Positions 1 to 6,667 of a stretch of 26,773 bases of DNA are shown here, piece after piece (position 1 is the first letter of the stretch; the number at the start of each line of letters is the position of its first letter). Location of the stretch: IMG/VR virus record IMGVR_UViG_3300014913_000063, positions 1 to 26,773 of that record; one strand, written 5' to 3'. Source of the DNA: a virus. The position numbers and the translations under genes were made by a program. The notes beneath the pieces are model-generated. The model did not search any database. It was not told the DNA's origin and was given only the letters and a program-made list of their open reading frames with translations.

Positions 1-142
1 ATTTTTATTAATAAAAAAAAATAAATAAAAACCTTTAGTTTTTTTTTATTTTTTTTTTTTTACTTACAGATAAAAAAAACAAAAAGAAAATACATTATAA
101 ATAAAATAAGGAAAAAGATTAACTTGAAAAATCATCAAAAAC

Positions 143-190
143 TATAGGAATATGATTGTTGTGGTATATACAACTTATAGGAATATGATT
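143..190. repeat. 15-bp direct repeat pair
   Basis: TATAGGAATATGATT occurs at 143-157 and again at 176-190, 33 bp start to start, about three helical turns. The segment between them contains a small dyad, GTTGT and ACAAC, around GGTATAT. The same-face spacing suggests paired protein-binding sites such as regulator or replication iterons, but two copies are few and the function is inferred. Confidence 0.5.
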
Positions 191-240
191 CTTTTTTATC
201 TTTGATAGTTACTATTTTTGACTGTTTTTTAAGAAACCCC

Positions 241-262
241 GCGACTTTTTCTCGTCGTTTTT
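241..262 (+). terminator. Weak hairpin with T-run
   Basis: CGAC (242-245) and GTCG (254-257) can pair around an 8-nt loop and are followed by six T residues. The stem is only 4 bp, so this is a weak rho-independent terminator candidate for plus-strand transcription coming from the left. Confidence 0.25.
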
Positions 263-274
263 TAACAATATTCT

Positions 275-357
275 GTTAGGGATGGTGACGTGTTACAATT
301 CACATGAAGGGTGAATTTTCAAATTTACCCATTTACTATCTATTCATCCCCCCTAAC
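275..357. other. Nested inverted repeat, possible structured RNA
   Basis: GTTAGG then GATG at 275-284 can pair with CATC (345-348) and CCTAAC (352-357), leaving three bulged C residues. Inside lies a perfect 7-bp hairpin, AATTCAC (297-303) with GTGAATT (311-317). Nested pairing in a gene-free stretch suggests a structured RNA or a protein-binding cruciform. No promoter was identified for it. Confidence 0.3.
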
Positions 358-410
358 TTGTTTTCTTATCATTCAAAGAAGGGGGCGATGATGTCTTGAT
401 TTTAGGTATT

Positions 411-448
411 AAAAAAGGCGCCTAGGTGCATTATTAAACCTAGACGCC
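411..448 (-). terminator. Rho-independent terminator of the minus-strand lysozyme unit
   Basis: Read on the minus strand, GGCGTCTAGGT (448 to 438) pairs with ACCTAGGCGCC (427 to 417) around a 10-nt loop, with one G-U pair, and runs into six T residues (416 to 411). It lies 18 nt past the stop codon of the minus-strand transglycosylase gene, the right place to end that transcript. Confidence 0.8.
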
Positions 449-465
449 ATCTTTAGTCTTTTATA

Positions 466-1194
466 TTACCACATGTTTTTGCATCCGTACCATGCCGCCC
501 ATCCTCTGTTTTTGTATATATCGTATCCTACTCTTATATTATTCTCTGGATTTTCTAGCCATTTCGCGAATTCCTCGTTATCTGTAAACCCGTACTTGGT
601 TTTGTGAATGCTGTTGATTTGCATTACTCCGCTGTCGATTGATCCATTAGTGTTATAATTTCGCGCCTTGTTCGATAGCTTGGCATTCTCCCCAACTCCT
701 CCGTCTCCTGTGATGCACTTTAACGCATCTTTAGCATCTGAACCGAAGTAGTCATATATGATTTCGGTTGGACTTCGCCCAGCTACTACTATTTCTTTGT
801 TTCGATATATTACATCCACTATTTTATGCTCGTACTTTTTAGCTGATAGATTAACTGTATCTACACTAGCGCCCAGCACCGAACCTTTGGGGATTGGAGA
901 TACTGCCGTATACGTAGGTTTTCCACCGAACCAATATATTGCAGACATCAATGACAACATTATTACAAGTTTGAAAGCCACCAAGAATTGATGCTCAACC
1001 CATTGCATAGGAGTCCTTCGTTTTACGCGATATTCTTTCAAATAAAACCAATCGCTTATTTTGGTTTTTAACTTTCGGTTTTTAGGCATAATAGGTAACG
1101 CTTTTCTTTTCTTCTCTTGTTTCCACTGTTCACGTGGTGATGGGAAGATAAGTTTAGCGAATTTACTTATTGTTATGTTTATATAGTTTTTCAT
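466..1194 (-). CDS. Membrane-anchored lysozyme/lytic transglycosylase-like protein
   Basis: A 242-residue protein. A basic N-terminal region (residues 1-65) precedes one hydrophobic segment at about 69-89, predicting an anchor in the cytoplasmic membrane. The C-terminal part from about residue 155 resembles goose-type lysozyme/soluble lytic transglycosylase domains that cut peptidoglycan glycan strands: GEN with candidate catalytic Glu169, then KARNYN, GVMQIN at 189-194, NNIRVGYDIYKNRGWAAWYG near the end, and two cysteines (160, 238) that could form a disulfide. The Glu assignment is inferred, because the spacing to the following Ala-Arg-Asn-Tyr-Asn differs by about one residue from the pattern I know. 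It is the last gene of a minus-strand unit ending in a terminator at 411-448. It could serve in DNA entry or release. No Shine-Dalgarno site is visible; the A-rich leader is identical to that of the preceding gene. Confidence 0.75.
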   Translation of the reverse strand: MKNYINITISKFAKLIFPSPREQWKQEKKRKALPIMPKNRKLKTKISDWFYLKEYRVKRRTPMQWVEHQFLVAFKLVIMLSLMSAIYWFGGKPTYTAVSPIPKGSVLGASVDTVNLSAKKYEHKIVDVIYRNKEIVVAGRSPTEIIYDYFGSDAKDALKCITGDGGVGENAKLSNKARNYNTNGSIDSGVMQINSIHKTKYGFTDNEEFAKWLENPENNIRVGYDIYKNRGWAAWYGCKNMW

Positions 1195-1211
1195 TTTATT
1201 TTTTAAATTAA
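1192..1211 (-). promoter_or_regulatory. A-rich 20-nt start leader, copy 1
   Basis: On the minus strand the 20 nt ending in the start codon read TTAATTTAAAAAATAAAATG. Exactly the same 20 nt end in the start codon of the upstream gene (1625-1644). The element lacks a Shine-Dalgarno sequence. It may be an A-rich translation initiation signal or the remnant of a duplication. Confidence 0.55.
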
Positions 1212-1246
1212 ATTACTTTTGCGGAGATACGCTCCCCGCGGGCGGT

Positions 1247-1627
1247 TTAGAAAAATCTTTCGTTCATAGGTACCCCATCAAGAGCTATTATGTAGCTTTC
1301 TATGCGTTCATATTCTTCATAATAGTCTCGATATCCGTTAGTGTGGCTATGTGCCTGGTTTGTGTCACCCGTGTATGTGTATGTATTATCTCCTTTCCCT
1401 TTGTTTTGGTTTATTAATTCTCTTGTTTTTTTCCTTATTATAATTTTTTTATCATTTTCATCATCGGGCATACAAAATCGGTTGGTATATTCTTTTATTA
1501 TTTCGTCATTGTTTAAATAAATCGCTTCCACTGTTTTTCTTTTATATCCATATTCATTTTTTGGTTGATATTGTATTTTAATTTTAACTATGTCACCTGT
1601 TTTGTAATTTTTCATTTTTGTTTTCAT
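1247..1627 (-). CDS. Hypothetical protein, 126 residues
   Basis: I do not recognise this protein. The N-terminal third (YKTGDIVKIKI) looks like the first strand of a small beta-barrel. The middle is lysine-rich, the region near residues 75-100 is polar and rich in Thr, Tyr and His, and the end is acidic and tyrosine-rich. There is no membrane segment or signal peptide. Met5 is an alternative in-frame start. It is the first gene downstream of the minus-strand promoter at 1741-1769 and lies 52 bp before the transglycosylase gene, so the two are probably co-transcribed. Codons look natural and no gene overlaps it on the other strand. Confidence 0.65.
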   Translation of the reverse strand: MKTKMKNYKTGDIVKIKIQYQPKNEYGYKRKTVEAIYLNNDEIIKEYTNRFCMPDDENDKKIIIRKKTRELINQNKGKGDNTYTYTGDTNQAHSHTNGYRDYYEEYERIESYIIALDGVPMNERFF

Positions 1628-1644
1628 TTTATTTTTTAAATTAA
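1625..1644 (-). promoter_or_regulatory. A-rich 20-nt start leader, copy 2
   Basis: Identical base for base to the leader ending at the start codon of the next gene (1192-1211 on the minus strand). Two perfect 20-nt copies at two start codons argue for a conserved initiation element rather than chance A/T richness. Confidence 0.55.
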
Positions 1645-1666
1645 CTATTTTTCATAGATCCAGAAG

Positions 1667-1721
1667 GCAGATTTGCTTTTTTATCTTTTAACCCGAGATG
1701 TTTCGGGTGGGCTTTATCTGC
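1667..1721 (-). promoter_or_regulatory. Nested stem-loop in the minus-strand 5' leader
   Basis: Read on the minus strand, an outer 6-bp stem GCAGAT/ATCTGC (1721-1716 with 1672-1667) encloses an inner stem ACCCGA/TCGGGT (1708-1703 with 1696-1691). It lies between the promoter at 1741-1769 and the start codon at 1627, so it would be in the mRNA leader. It could be a stability element, a protein-binding site or a switch. No known riboswitch class is recognised. Confidence 0.4.
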
Positions 1722-1740
1722 TTTCCTTATCTATATGTAT

Positions 1741-1769
1741 AATGTAACACTTATGTATTAAAGTGTCAA
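1741..1769 (-). promoter_or_regulatory. Sigma70-type promoter for the minus-strand genes
   Basis: On the minus strand a perfect TTGACA (1769-1764) is followed after 17 nt by TACATT (1746-1741), a 4/6 match to TATAAT. Transcription would begin near 1735, giving a leader of about 105 nt. A dyad, ACACTT (1748-1753) and AAGTGT (1761-1766), overlaps the -35 box and spacer, a common position for a repressor site. Confidence 0.6.
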
Positions 1770-1773
1770 CAGG

Positions 1774-1792
1774 TAATTACATATTGTAATTA
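1774..1792. promoter_or_regulatory. Perfect 19-bp dyad, candidate operator
   Basis: TAATTAC (1774-1780), a 5-bp centre, and GTAATTA (1786-1792) form a perfect inverted repeat. It sits five bases upstream of the -35 box of the minus-strand promoter and about 70 bp upstream of the -10 box of the plus-strand structural operon, a good place for a regulator controlling both directions. No regulator gene is visible in this window. Confidence 0.45.
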
Positions 1793-1859
1793 TACCCCAA
1801 GTCGCATACACAATGGTGCTGTTTTTTCAAACAAATTGCTTAGGATTGATCTGGTGGCA

Positions 1860-1868
1860 TGATATACT
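1860..1868 (+). promoter_or_regulatory. Extended -10 promoter TGATATACT, start-proximal
   Basis: TATACT (1863-1868) carries the TG extension and ends exactly 6 nt before the ATG at 1875. A bacterial -10 box in this position places the transcription start at or next to the A of the ATG, predicting a leaderless mRNA for the head operon. Confidence 0.65.
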
Positions 1869-1874
1869 TTATAT

Positions 1875-2051
1875 ATGAACAACATTCTACTAATTATTAC
1901 AATAGTTATTACAATAACTTTACTTTTTACACACTTATACATATCTATTGTAGTCAAGAGTACGCTATATAGCAGAATACGAAGATTAGAAGACCGGTCA
2001 GATGTGTTAGAATCTGCAATTAACAAGTTAATTAAAATTGATAAAAAATGA
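1875..2051 (+). CDS. Small membrane protein, 58 residues
   Basis: A very hydrophobic N-terminal stretch (about residues 4-27, Ile/Leu/Thr/Val-rich) is followed by a basic-acidic segment (about residues 28-58) that should form a cytoplasmic helix. The layout is that of a single-span membrane protein. The stop overlaps the next start (ATGA at 2048-2051), as in a translationally coupled operon. The start-proximal -10 box 6 nt upstream supports this ATG. The function is unknown. A single-span protein at the head of the packaging operon could be a small holin or a membrane factor. Confidence 0.6.
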   Translation: MNNILLIITIVITITLLFTHLYISIVVKSTLYSRIRRLEDRSDVLESAINKLIKIDKK

Positions 2052-2263
2052 TTACGCATTTAGAAATATCAGATGGTAGGTTGTTTATTGTATATAACGG
2101 GAGGCTGTTTCATAGGAACATTAAAGCTGGACGATGGAATGAGATAAAACCTCCTAAGTTAATATCGAAGAAGAAGGGCGCAGGAATTTACAAACAATTA
2201 GATAAGAAACAAGAAACAAAGAAACGTGAGGAGGAATTTGATAATATGTTAAAAAATTTGTAA
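2048..2263 (+). CDS. Hypothetical protein, 71 residues
   Basis: I do not recognise this small basic protein. The first ~38 residues alternate polar and hydrophobic positions (LEISDGRLFIVYNGRLF) and probably form a beta-hairpin. The C-terminal half is highly charged (Lys/Glu) and probably helical. It starts inside the stop codon of the preceding small membrane protein and ends 6 nt before the small terminase gene, so it belongs to the same transcript. Its position just before the terminase genes suggests a packaging-associated role, but nothing in the sequence proves this. Confidence 0.6.
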   Translation: MITHLEISDGRLFIVYNGRLFHRNIKAGRWNEIKPPKLISKKKGAGIYKQLDKKQETKKREEEFDNMLKNL

Positions 2264-2269
2264 AAGATT

Positions 2270-2698
2270 ATGGAGCGTATAAAAGCTTTAACCAAGAAAA
2301 AAACAGGAATAACAAAAAACGGTAAAAAGATAGGAAGACCTACAAGGATAGACGCTGCGTGTGAAAGAAAATTGATCGACGCATTCAAAACGGGTGCATC
2401 GGCTGAACAAGCGTGTGCGTATGCTGGAATAACTTCTAAGACATTTAGAACCAAAAAGCAGAGTGATGAGCGTTTTTACCGTGAGATAAAAATTGCACAA
2501 AGTTATCCCGCTATGCTTGCTAAGAATCTCATCTTTAAAAAAATCCGCGATGGATCTGATGTTAACGCTCGTTGGTGGCTAGAAAAAAACGAGTACAATA
2601 ATAACAACAATAATACAAACGTGCAAGTTAATATCACAGGACACCATAAGCATATAGAGACAAATTTTATAGAAGACAGGGAGAATGGGGACAATTAG
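2270..2698 (+). CDS. terS: Terminase small subunit
   Basis: A 142-residue protein recognised by its N-terminal helix-turn-helix region. GRPTRIDA near residue 23 starts the DNA-binding domain, and the turn between helices is in GASAEQACAYAGITSKTF (about 37-54), a pattern common in phage small terminase subunits. The middle (about 60-95) is helical and could mediate ring assembly. The C-terminus after a run of Asn (about 105-111) is polar and may contact the large subunit. The subunit recognises the packaging site on phage DNA and stimulates the ATPase. It overlaps the large-subunit ATPase gene by 14 nt, the usual terS-terL order. Confidence 0.8.
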   Translation: MERIKALTKKKTGITKNGKKIGRPTRIDAACERKLIDAFKTGASAEQACAYAGITSKTFRTKKQSDERFYREIKIAQSYPAMLAKNLIFKKIRDGSDVNARWWLEKNEYNNNNNNTNVQVNITGHHKHIETNFIEDRENGDN

Positions 2699-3572
2699 AA
2701 CTATCAAGTACAAGGAGTTCATAGAAGAATATTTTTTGATAAGAAATAAAAAGTCGGAAGTTGTACCTTTTAAGTTCAATGTTGTCCAGCATACATATTA
2801 CAATATGCTTAACGAAGAACACCCGAATATGCAAGGTGCAAGGCAAATCATACTCAAGGCACGCCAAGAAGGGTTTACATCGTTTATTTCTGCTTTGTTT
2901 GCTACTGATTTTCTTTTTAGACCGAATAGTGTTTCTGTGATAATTGCCCATGATAGAGAGACAACCAAGAAGATTTTCAAGAAAATACATTTTTATCTTG
3001 ACTCGTATTGTCATAAAGCATTTGGGCAGGATCGTAATGTAATTTTAAAGACAAACTCGGATACGTCGCTTGAAAACAATATAAATGGTGCACAATTTTA
3101 TATTAGAACAGCTGGGGCAAAGGTAGGTGCTAGGGGTGATACGGTTAACAATCTGCATTTTTCTGAGTGTGCTTTTTACCCTGATACTGATATTATTACA
3201 GCAAAAGAAATTGTAGAAGGATCATTACAACAGGTGCCACTTGGTACAGGTATGGTATTTATAGAGTCGACGGCAAACGGTGTAGGTAATTATTACCAAA
3301 AGACATGGGAGCTTGCTAAGGCTGGTTCTAGTACATATACACCACGTTTTTTTAGCTGGCATGATTTTCCTGAATATACAGACGAATACATGGAAAGAAA
3401 ACGCAAGGAGTTTTCGAGTGAGGCAATGTTCAAGCAAGAATATCCTGCGACGGAAAAAGAAGCTTTCATATTATCAGGGTCTGGGTTCTTCGATTCCGCT
3501 ACACTATTTGCAATGCAAGATGATATAATCGACCCGATCTATTCAGGTGATTTATTATCTATTAATATATGA
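2685..3572 (+). CDS. terL: Terminase large subunit, ATPase half
   Basis: This 295-residue protein contains the whole DNA-packaging motor ATPase and nothing after it. Visible motifs: Walker A-like KARQEGFTS at 58-66; Walker B-type LHFSECAF at 157-164 with Glu161; the coupling motif IESTANG at 193-199; and GFFDS at 267-271, typical of the junction to the nuclease. The protein stops at residue 295 in the linker. The expected nuclease is encoded by the next gene, which begins in the overlapping ATGA. Typical large subunits are 450-600 residues with both domains on one chain, so this one is split. The two products together match a normal large subunit in length and order. The start at 2685 lies inside the small-subunit gene, as is common. 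Confidence 0.88.
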   Translation: MGTIRTIKYKEFIEEYFLIRNKKSEVVPFKFNVVQHTYYNMLNEEHPNMQGARQIILKARQEGFTSFISALFATDFLFRPNSVSVIIAHDRETTKKIFKKIHFYLDSYCHKAFGQDRNVILKTNSDTSLENNINGAQFYIRTAGAKVGARGDTVNNLHFSECAFYPDTDIITAKEIVEGSLQQVPLGTGMVFIESTANGVGNYYQKTWELAKAGSSTYTPRFFSWHDFPEYTDEYMERKRKEFSSEAMFKQEYPATEKEAFILSGSGFFDSATLFAMQDDIIDPIYSGDLLSINI

Positions 3573-4261
3573 CAAAGCCGTACAGACTGTATAGGATACC
3601 GAAAAAGGGGGAGAAAATAGTAGTTGGCGTAGACACTGCCGAGGGTGGTGATTTGTCAACCGCCGTTTTCAAATCTGTTAATAAATATGACTCATTCATG
3701 GTATTGTCTGGACATTTTTCTAGTGCTGAGTTCTCGCCATTACTGATGCGTGGTTGTAGATTTATACAAAAATTGGTAGGTAGAGCGCCACTTGTTGCTA
3801 TTGAAAGGAATATGGGAATGTCAACGATTAACTATTTTATGGAGACAGATTATCCGAACCTGTACCGACAAGAGGCGTATGATTCAACGGTTAAAAGATA
3901 TGTGTCACGTGTTGGATGGGTTACGACAACTCCGACGCGCCGTAAAATGTTAGACGAGCTTTCGATGGCATACAATGAGAAGCAAACAAGGGTATACGAT
4001 CAGGCTACGTTAGATCAATTGTTAACATTTATAAGAAAGCGGAAAACGGGCAAGCCTGAAGCAGAGGTTGGATGCTATGATGACTTGGTTATTGCAGAGG
4101 CAATAGCACACCAAGTAGCTTTGACAGCAAGAACGACCGATTTTGCTGGTGTAATAAGTACAGCTGTGCCGACTGTAAAGATACATCATACACTTGACAC
4201 ATACAATTTGGACGCCTTGGCGAAGGACACACAAAGAAAAGTTAATTGGAAAGGTATTTAA
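3569..4261 (+). CDS. terL: Terminase large subunit, nuclease half
   Basis: A 230-residue protein with the RNase H-fold nuclease of the large terminase and no ATPase motifs. The acidic residues expected for two-metal catalysis are visible: Asp22 in VVGVDTAEGGD, Glu79 in VAIERN, and Asp171/Asp172 in GCYDDLVIAEAIA. This domain cuts concatemeric DNA at the start and end of packaging. It starts in a 4-nt overlap with the ATPase gene. The new frame is open only from 3566 (TAA at 3563-3565), and no slippery sequence precedes it, so programmed frameshifting is unlikely. Either two subunits assemble, or a one-base sequencing error has split an intact gene exactly in the domain linker. Confidence 0.88.
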   Translation: MTKPYRLYRIPKKGEKIVVGVDTAEGGDLSTAVFKSVNKYDSFMVLSGHFSSAEFSPLLMRGCRFIQKLVGRAPLVAIERNMGMSTINYFMETDYPNLYRQEAYDSTVKRYVSRVGWVTTTPTRRKMLDELSMAYNEKQTRVYDQATLDQLLTFIRKRKTGKPEAEVGCYDDLVIAEAIAHQVALTARTTDFAGVISTAVPTVKIHHTLDTYNLDALAKDTQRKVNWKGI

Positions 4262-4270
4262 TGATATACT
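4262..4270 (+). promoter_or_regulatory. Extended -10 promoter TGATATACT, start-proximal
   Basis: The box begins just after the terL nuclease stop and ends 6 nt before the ATG at 4277, the same spacing as at 1860, 10737, 14370 and 17413. It predicts a leaderless transcript beginning with the zinc-ribbon gene. Confidence 0.65.
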
Positions 4271-4276
4271 ATTGAT

Positions 4277-4537
4277 ATGTCAGATATAAGCTCTACCGAT
4301 ATGTGGTTGTCATTTGATATAAATGATGACAGCATAAAGATAATTCATTGTTGGAAATGTTCAAAGATTCTTTTTAAGACTGTAAAGGGTGTAAGATTAC
4401 TTGTACCGTCATATTCGATATCAGCATCAGAGAACAAGAGACAAAATGACATTGTAGAAGCGTCAATCATTGACAAGAAAGAAGACCCGATCATTTTAAG
4501 ATGCAAGCAGTGTAAACATCAGTTTAATATAAGATAA
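4277..4537 (+). CDS. Com-like zinc-ribbon protein
   Basis: An 86-residue protein with two Cys pairs, CWKC (25-28) and CKQC (76-79), which together should bind one zinc ion. The segments around them (IIHCWKCSKILFK and IILRCKQCKHQF) resemble the two knuckles of small phage zinc ribbons such as Mu Com, but the spacer of about 47 residues is longer than in Com. Com stimulates translation of a neighbouring gene by binding its mRNA. Whether this protein does so is inference. It has its own start-proximal promoter and overlaps the next gene by one base (TAATG). Confidence 0.6.
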   Translation: MSDISSTDMWLSFDINDDSIKIIHCWKCSKILFKTVKGVRLLVPSYSISASENKRQNDIVEASIIDKKEDPIILRCKQCKHQFNIR

Positions 4538-5430
4538 TGTTAAGTTTTCAAGATTTATGTACAAGATGCCAAGAGATGTTAGGTGATAATGCAACTGCTG
4601 ATTTGACAATAATAAAAGACTACATCAACCAGGGTAAAGATGAACTATTTGAGATGTTTGGTAAAACAGTACAAGAAAAGTCAGCATCGTTAACATCAGT
4701 AGCAAGCCAAAAATCTTATGACCTGCCAATTAACTTTTTACGTGTTAATACTGTGACTTATTATGATGGCAGTACAACATATCCAGTCAACTATATAACA
4801 GACAGAGAACTATGGAATGCATTGTTCATTACGGAACATACAAGTTCAATCCCAACATCATATTTCATAGATCTTGGATTCGGACCTGCTGACGCTACAA
4901 TAGAATTACATCCAATACCAGCGGAATCTGGTCAAACAATAACAGTCCAATATACATCAATGGCAAAGGATATGACAAAAGATGACATAACGGATGGTAC
5001 AGTTACAGTAACAAACGGGTCGACAACTGTTACAGGTGCTGGAACGTCATTTGAATCATTATCAATTGGTGATTATTTTACGGTAACAAGTGACGGAGAT
5101 TATTATAAAATATTAAGCGTAGACTCAACAACACAGATCACATTGACTAGAAGCTACGAAGGAATGGGGCAAAGTGGTGTGTCATATAGAATAATAGAAA
5201 TACCACCAGTGCCAAAAGGGTTACAGATTGCTTTGGTGTATTATGCTACAGCACACGTTGCAATGATAAACAACACTACAAAGAGATACACTGATTTTAT
5301 TAATTTGTACAATACACAGGTTGAGAAATATAAGGCAGAATATAGCAAAAGGAATGTATCATCGATTATATCAGGTAATACGGGTTATTCATTGCAGAAC
5401 CCTAACTATACGCCACGTGTTATTACATAG
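4537..5430 (+). CDS. Head-tail connector/adaptor protein with inserted beta domain
   Basis: A 297-residue protein. The first ~130 residues (helical start, then DLPINFLRVNTVTYYDGS and NPIPAES-type strands) and the last ~90 resemble phage adaptor or tail-tubular proteins that bind the portal ring and seal the head. Between them, at about 147-215, sits a Thr/Val/Gly-rich beta domain (NGSTTVTGAGTSF, LSIGDYFTV, ITLTRSYEG). A similar domain occurs in the tailspike at 15217. The C-terminal helix (YATAHVAMINN through YKAEYSKRN) is typical of the adaptor family. The next transcription unit is separated by a terminator at 5476. The exact family is not certain, but a connector role fits its place between terminase and virion genes. 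Confidence 0.65.
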   Translation: MLSFQDLCTRCQEMLGDNATADLTIIKDYINQGKDELFEMFGKTVQEKSASLTSVASQKSYDLPINFLRVNTVTYYDGSTTYPVNYITDRELWNALFITEHTSSIPTSYFIDLGFGPADATIELHPIPAESGQTITVQYTSMAKDMTKDDITDGTVTVTNGSTTVTGAGTSFESLSIGDYFTVTSDGDYYKILSVDSTTQITLTRSYEGMGQSGVSYRIIEIPPVPKGLQIALVYYATAHVAMINNTTKRYTDFINLYNTQVEKYKAEYSKRNVSSIISGNTGYSLQNPNYTPRVIT

Positions 5431-5475
5431 CTTGCGTAGAGTCAAATAGTGCGATAGACTGTGTATAAGTCAATC

Positions 5476-5504
5476 AGACACCTTTATAGTTGGTGTCTTT
5501 TTTT
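5476..5504 (+). terminator. Rho-independent terminator
   Basis: AGACACC (5476-5482) pairs perfectly with GGTGTCT (5492-5498) around a 9-nt loop and is followed by seven T residues. It ends the zinc ribbon-connector transcript 46 nt after the stop codon and directly precedes the next gene. Confidence 0.85.
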
Positions 5505-5513
5505 ATATATATT

Positions 5514-6662
5514 ATGGCAAGATTTGGATTATCACAACCTAGCGGGTATGAACAGTTTGGCGGTCCCAGTGGACCTATATTCGAAAAAAAGAAGAAAAAA
5601 GTAGCTTCGGTTCCAAAACCCCCTTCTGTTCTTGGAACATCGACAACACGGCAAGTAGGTCCAGTATATGGACCACAACAACAATTTGGTCCACAACCAG
5701 CACCGAAAACAGCAACTCAAACAAGTGGCGGAGTTTCAACATATCAAGGAGGTCCAACTACAGATTTTGACAAATACAGGGCATTGATAGAATCAAGAGA
5801 CGCACAACAAAGAAAGGATCGTGAAAGGATGTTAGAGGCAGACAGAAAAAGTAGAGAAGAAGCAGAAGAAAGAGCACAACGAATTTTTGATGAGCAACAG
5901 AACCAATTGGGGTCAGCACAACAAAATCTTTTATCTCAATTATCTGGGTTAGAATTGCCAGAAAATATTTTAAGTTCGTTGAGTGAAGAAATGGGATTAG
6001 AGAGTGCGCGAACAGGTGTTCAAGGGTTACGGGAGCAAATAAGTAGGATACAAGGACAATTAAGAGGGTTGCCAGAAAATTTACAATCACGAATAAGTAG
6101 ATCAGGATTGACAGAAGGACAAAGACAAGCATTGTTAGGAAAAGAAGAAAATGTATTTAGAAAGAGATTGGGAGATGTTTCTGGAGTTTATGAAACTGCC
6201 GTTGCAGGTTTAGGAGATATAAGAGGTGACGTTCAGAGTCAATACCAAGCCGCATTAAGAGGGCAAGAACAAAAACTACAACCATTTAAAACGGCTGTTG
6301 ATTATGCGAGAGAAAATGCTGGTAATGTATTTAACCAAGCAAATGAAAGGATTGCAAGGCAATTAGCTAACTTTGATGTGAACAGAGAAGCTAGCTTAAA
6401 CGCTTTAGCTGATAAGTTCACAAGGCTTGGGGCTTTGGATAATGCAGAGTTACAAGAATTATCGGATTTAGCTGTTTCAGAGAGGAAGTTTATAAACGGT
6501 GGAGCAACAGGAGGAGTTGCTGGAGGTATATTTAGTGATCCTGAGATGCAGGCTTTGTTAAGAGGGCAACAACAAACATTGGGTGGGGCAGGACAAACCT
6601 TCGCAGTACAAGAAGCACAACAGCCAAAAGGAACTATAGATGAGTTTATCAGTACTTACTAG
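5514..6662 (+). CDS. Helical virion protein, probable internal/ejection protein
   Basis: A 382-residue protein from the ATG at 5514. An upstream in-frame TTG at 5490 lies inside the terminator and is an unlikely start. The first ~90 residues are Pro/Gln/Gly-rich and disordered. From about 95 to the end the protein is almost entirely helical, with long charged coiled-coil-like stretches (RDAQQRKDRERMLEADRKSR) and many Gln residues. There is no enzymatic motif. Together with the next gene it stands where many short-tailed phages encode proteins stored inside the head and ejected with the DNA. That role is inferred from composition and position. A TATATATATT stretch immediately precedes the ATG and may be its promoter. 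Confidence 0.55.
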   Translation: MARFGLSQPSGYEQFGGPSGPIFEKKKKKVASVPKPPSVLGTSTTRQVGPVYGPQQQFGPQPAPKTATQTSGGVSTYQGGPTTDFDKYRALIESRDAQQRKDRERMLEADRKSREEAEERAQRIFDEQQNQLGSAQQNLLSQLSGLELPENILSSLSEEMGLESARTGVQGLREQISRIQGQLRGLPENLQSRISRSGLTEGQRQALLGKEENVFRKRLGDVSGVYETAVAGLGDIRGDVQSQYQAALRGQEQKLQPFKTAVDYARENAGNVFNQANERIARQLANFDVNREASLNALADKFTRLGALDNAELQELSDLAVSERKFINGGATGGVAGGIFSDPEMQALLRGQQQTLGGAGQTFAVQEAQQPKGTIDEFISTY

Positions 6663-6667
6663 ACAAG

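Larger units (their letters stand above)
1..465. other. Gene-free AT-rich left end
   Basis: No convincing gene is present. The first ~120 bases are A/T homopolymer runs. Further in are a 15-bp direct repeat, a short hairpin with a T-run, a nested inverted repeat and the terminator of the minus-strand gene to the right, each listed separately. This could be a genome end, a packaging or control region, or simply the edge of the assembled piece. The sequence alone does not decide. Confidence 0.6.

Noticed and set aside
1790-2059. Minus-strand frame of 89 residues
   Set aside because: It covers the small membrane protein gene at 1875 and the plus-strand promoter, has no start signal and is a shadow.
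3560-3575. Programmed -1 frameshift joining the terminase halves
   Set aside because: The second frame is closed by TAA at 3563-3565, and no slippery heptamer or downstream pseudoknot is seen in the few bases available.
5490-5513. TTG start at 5490 for the helical virion protein
   Set aside because: It lies inside the terminator hairpin and T-run. The ATG at 5514 fits better.
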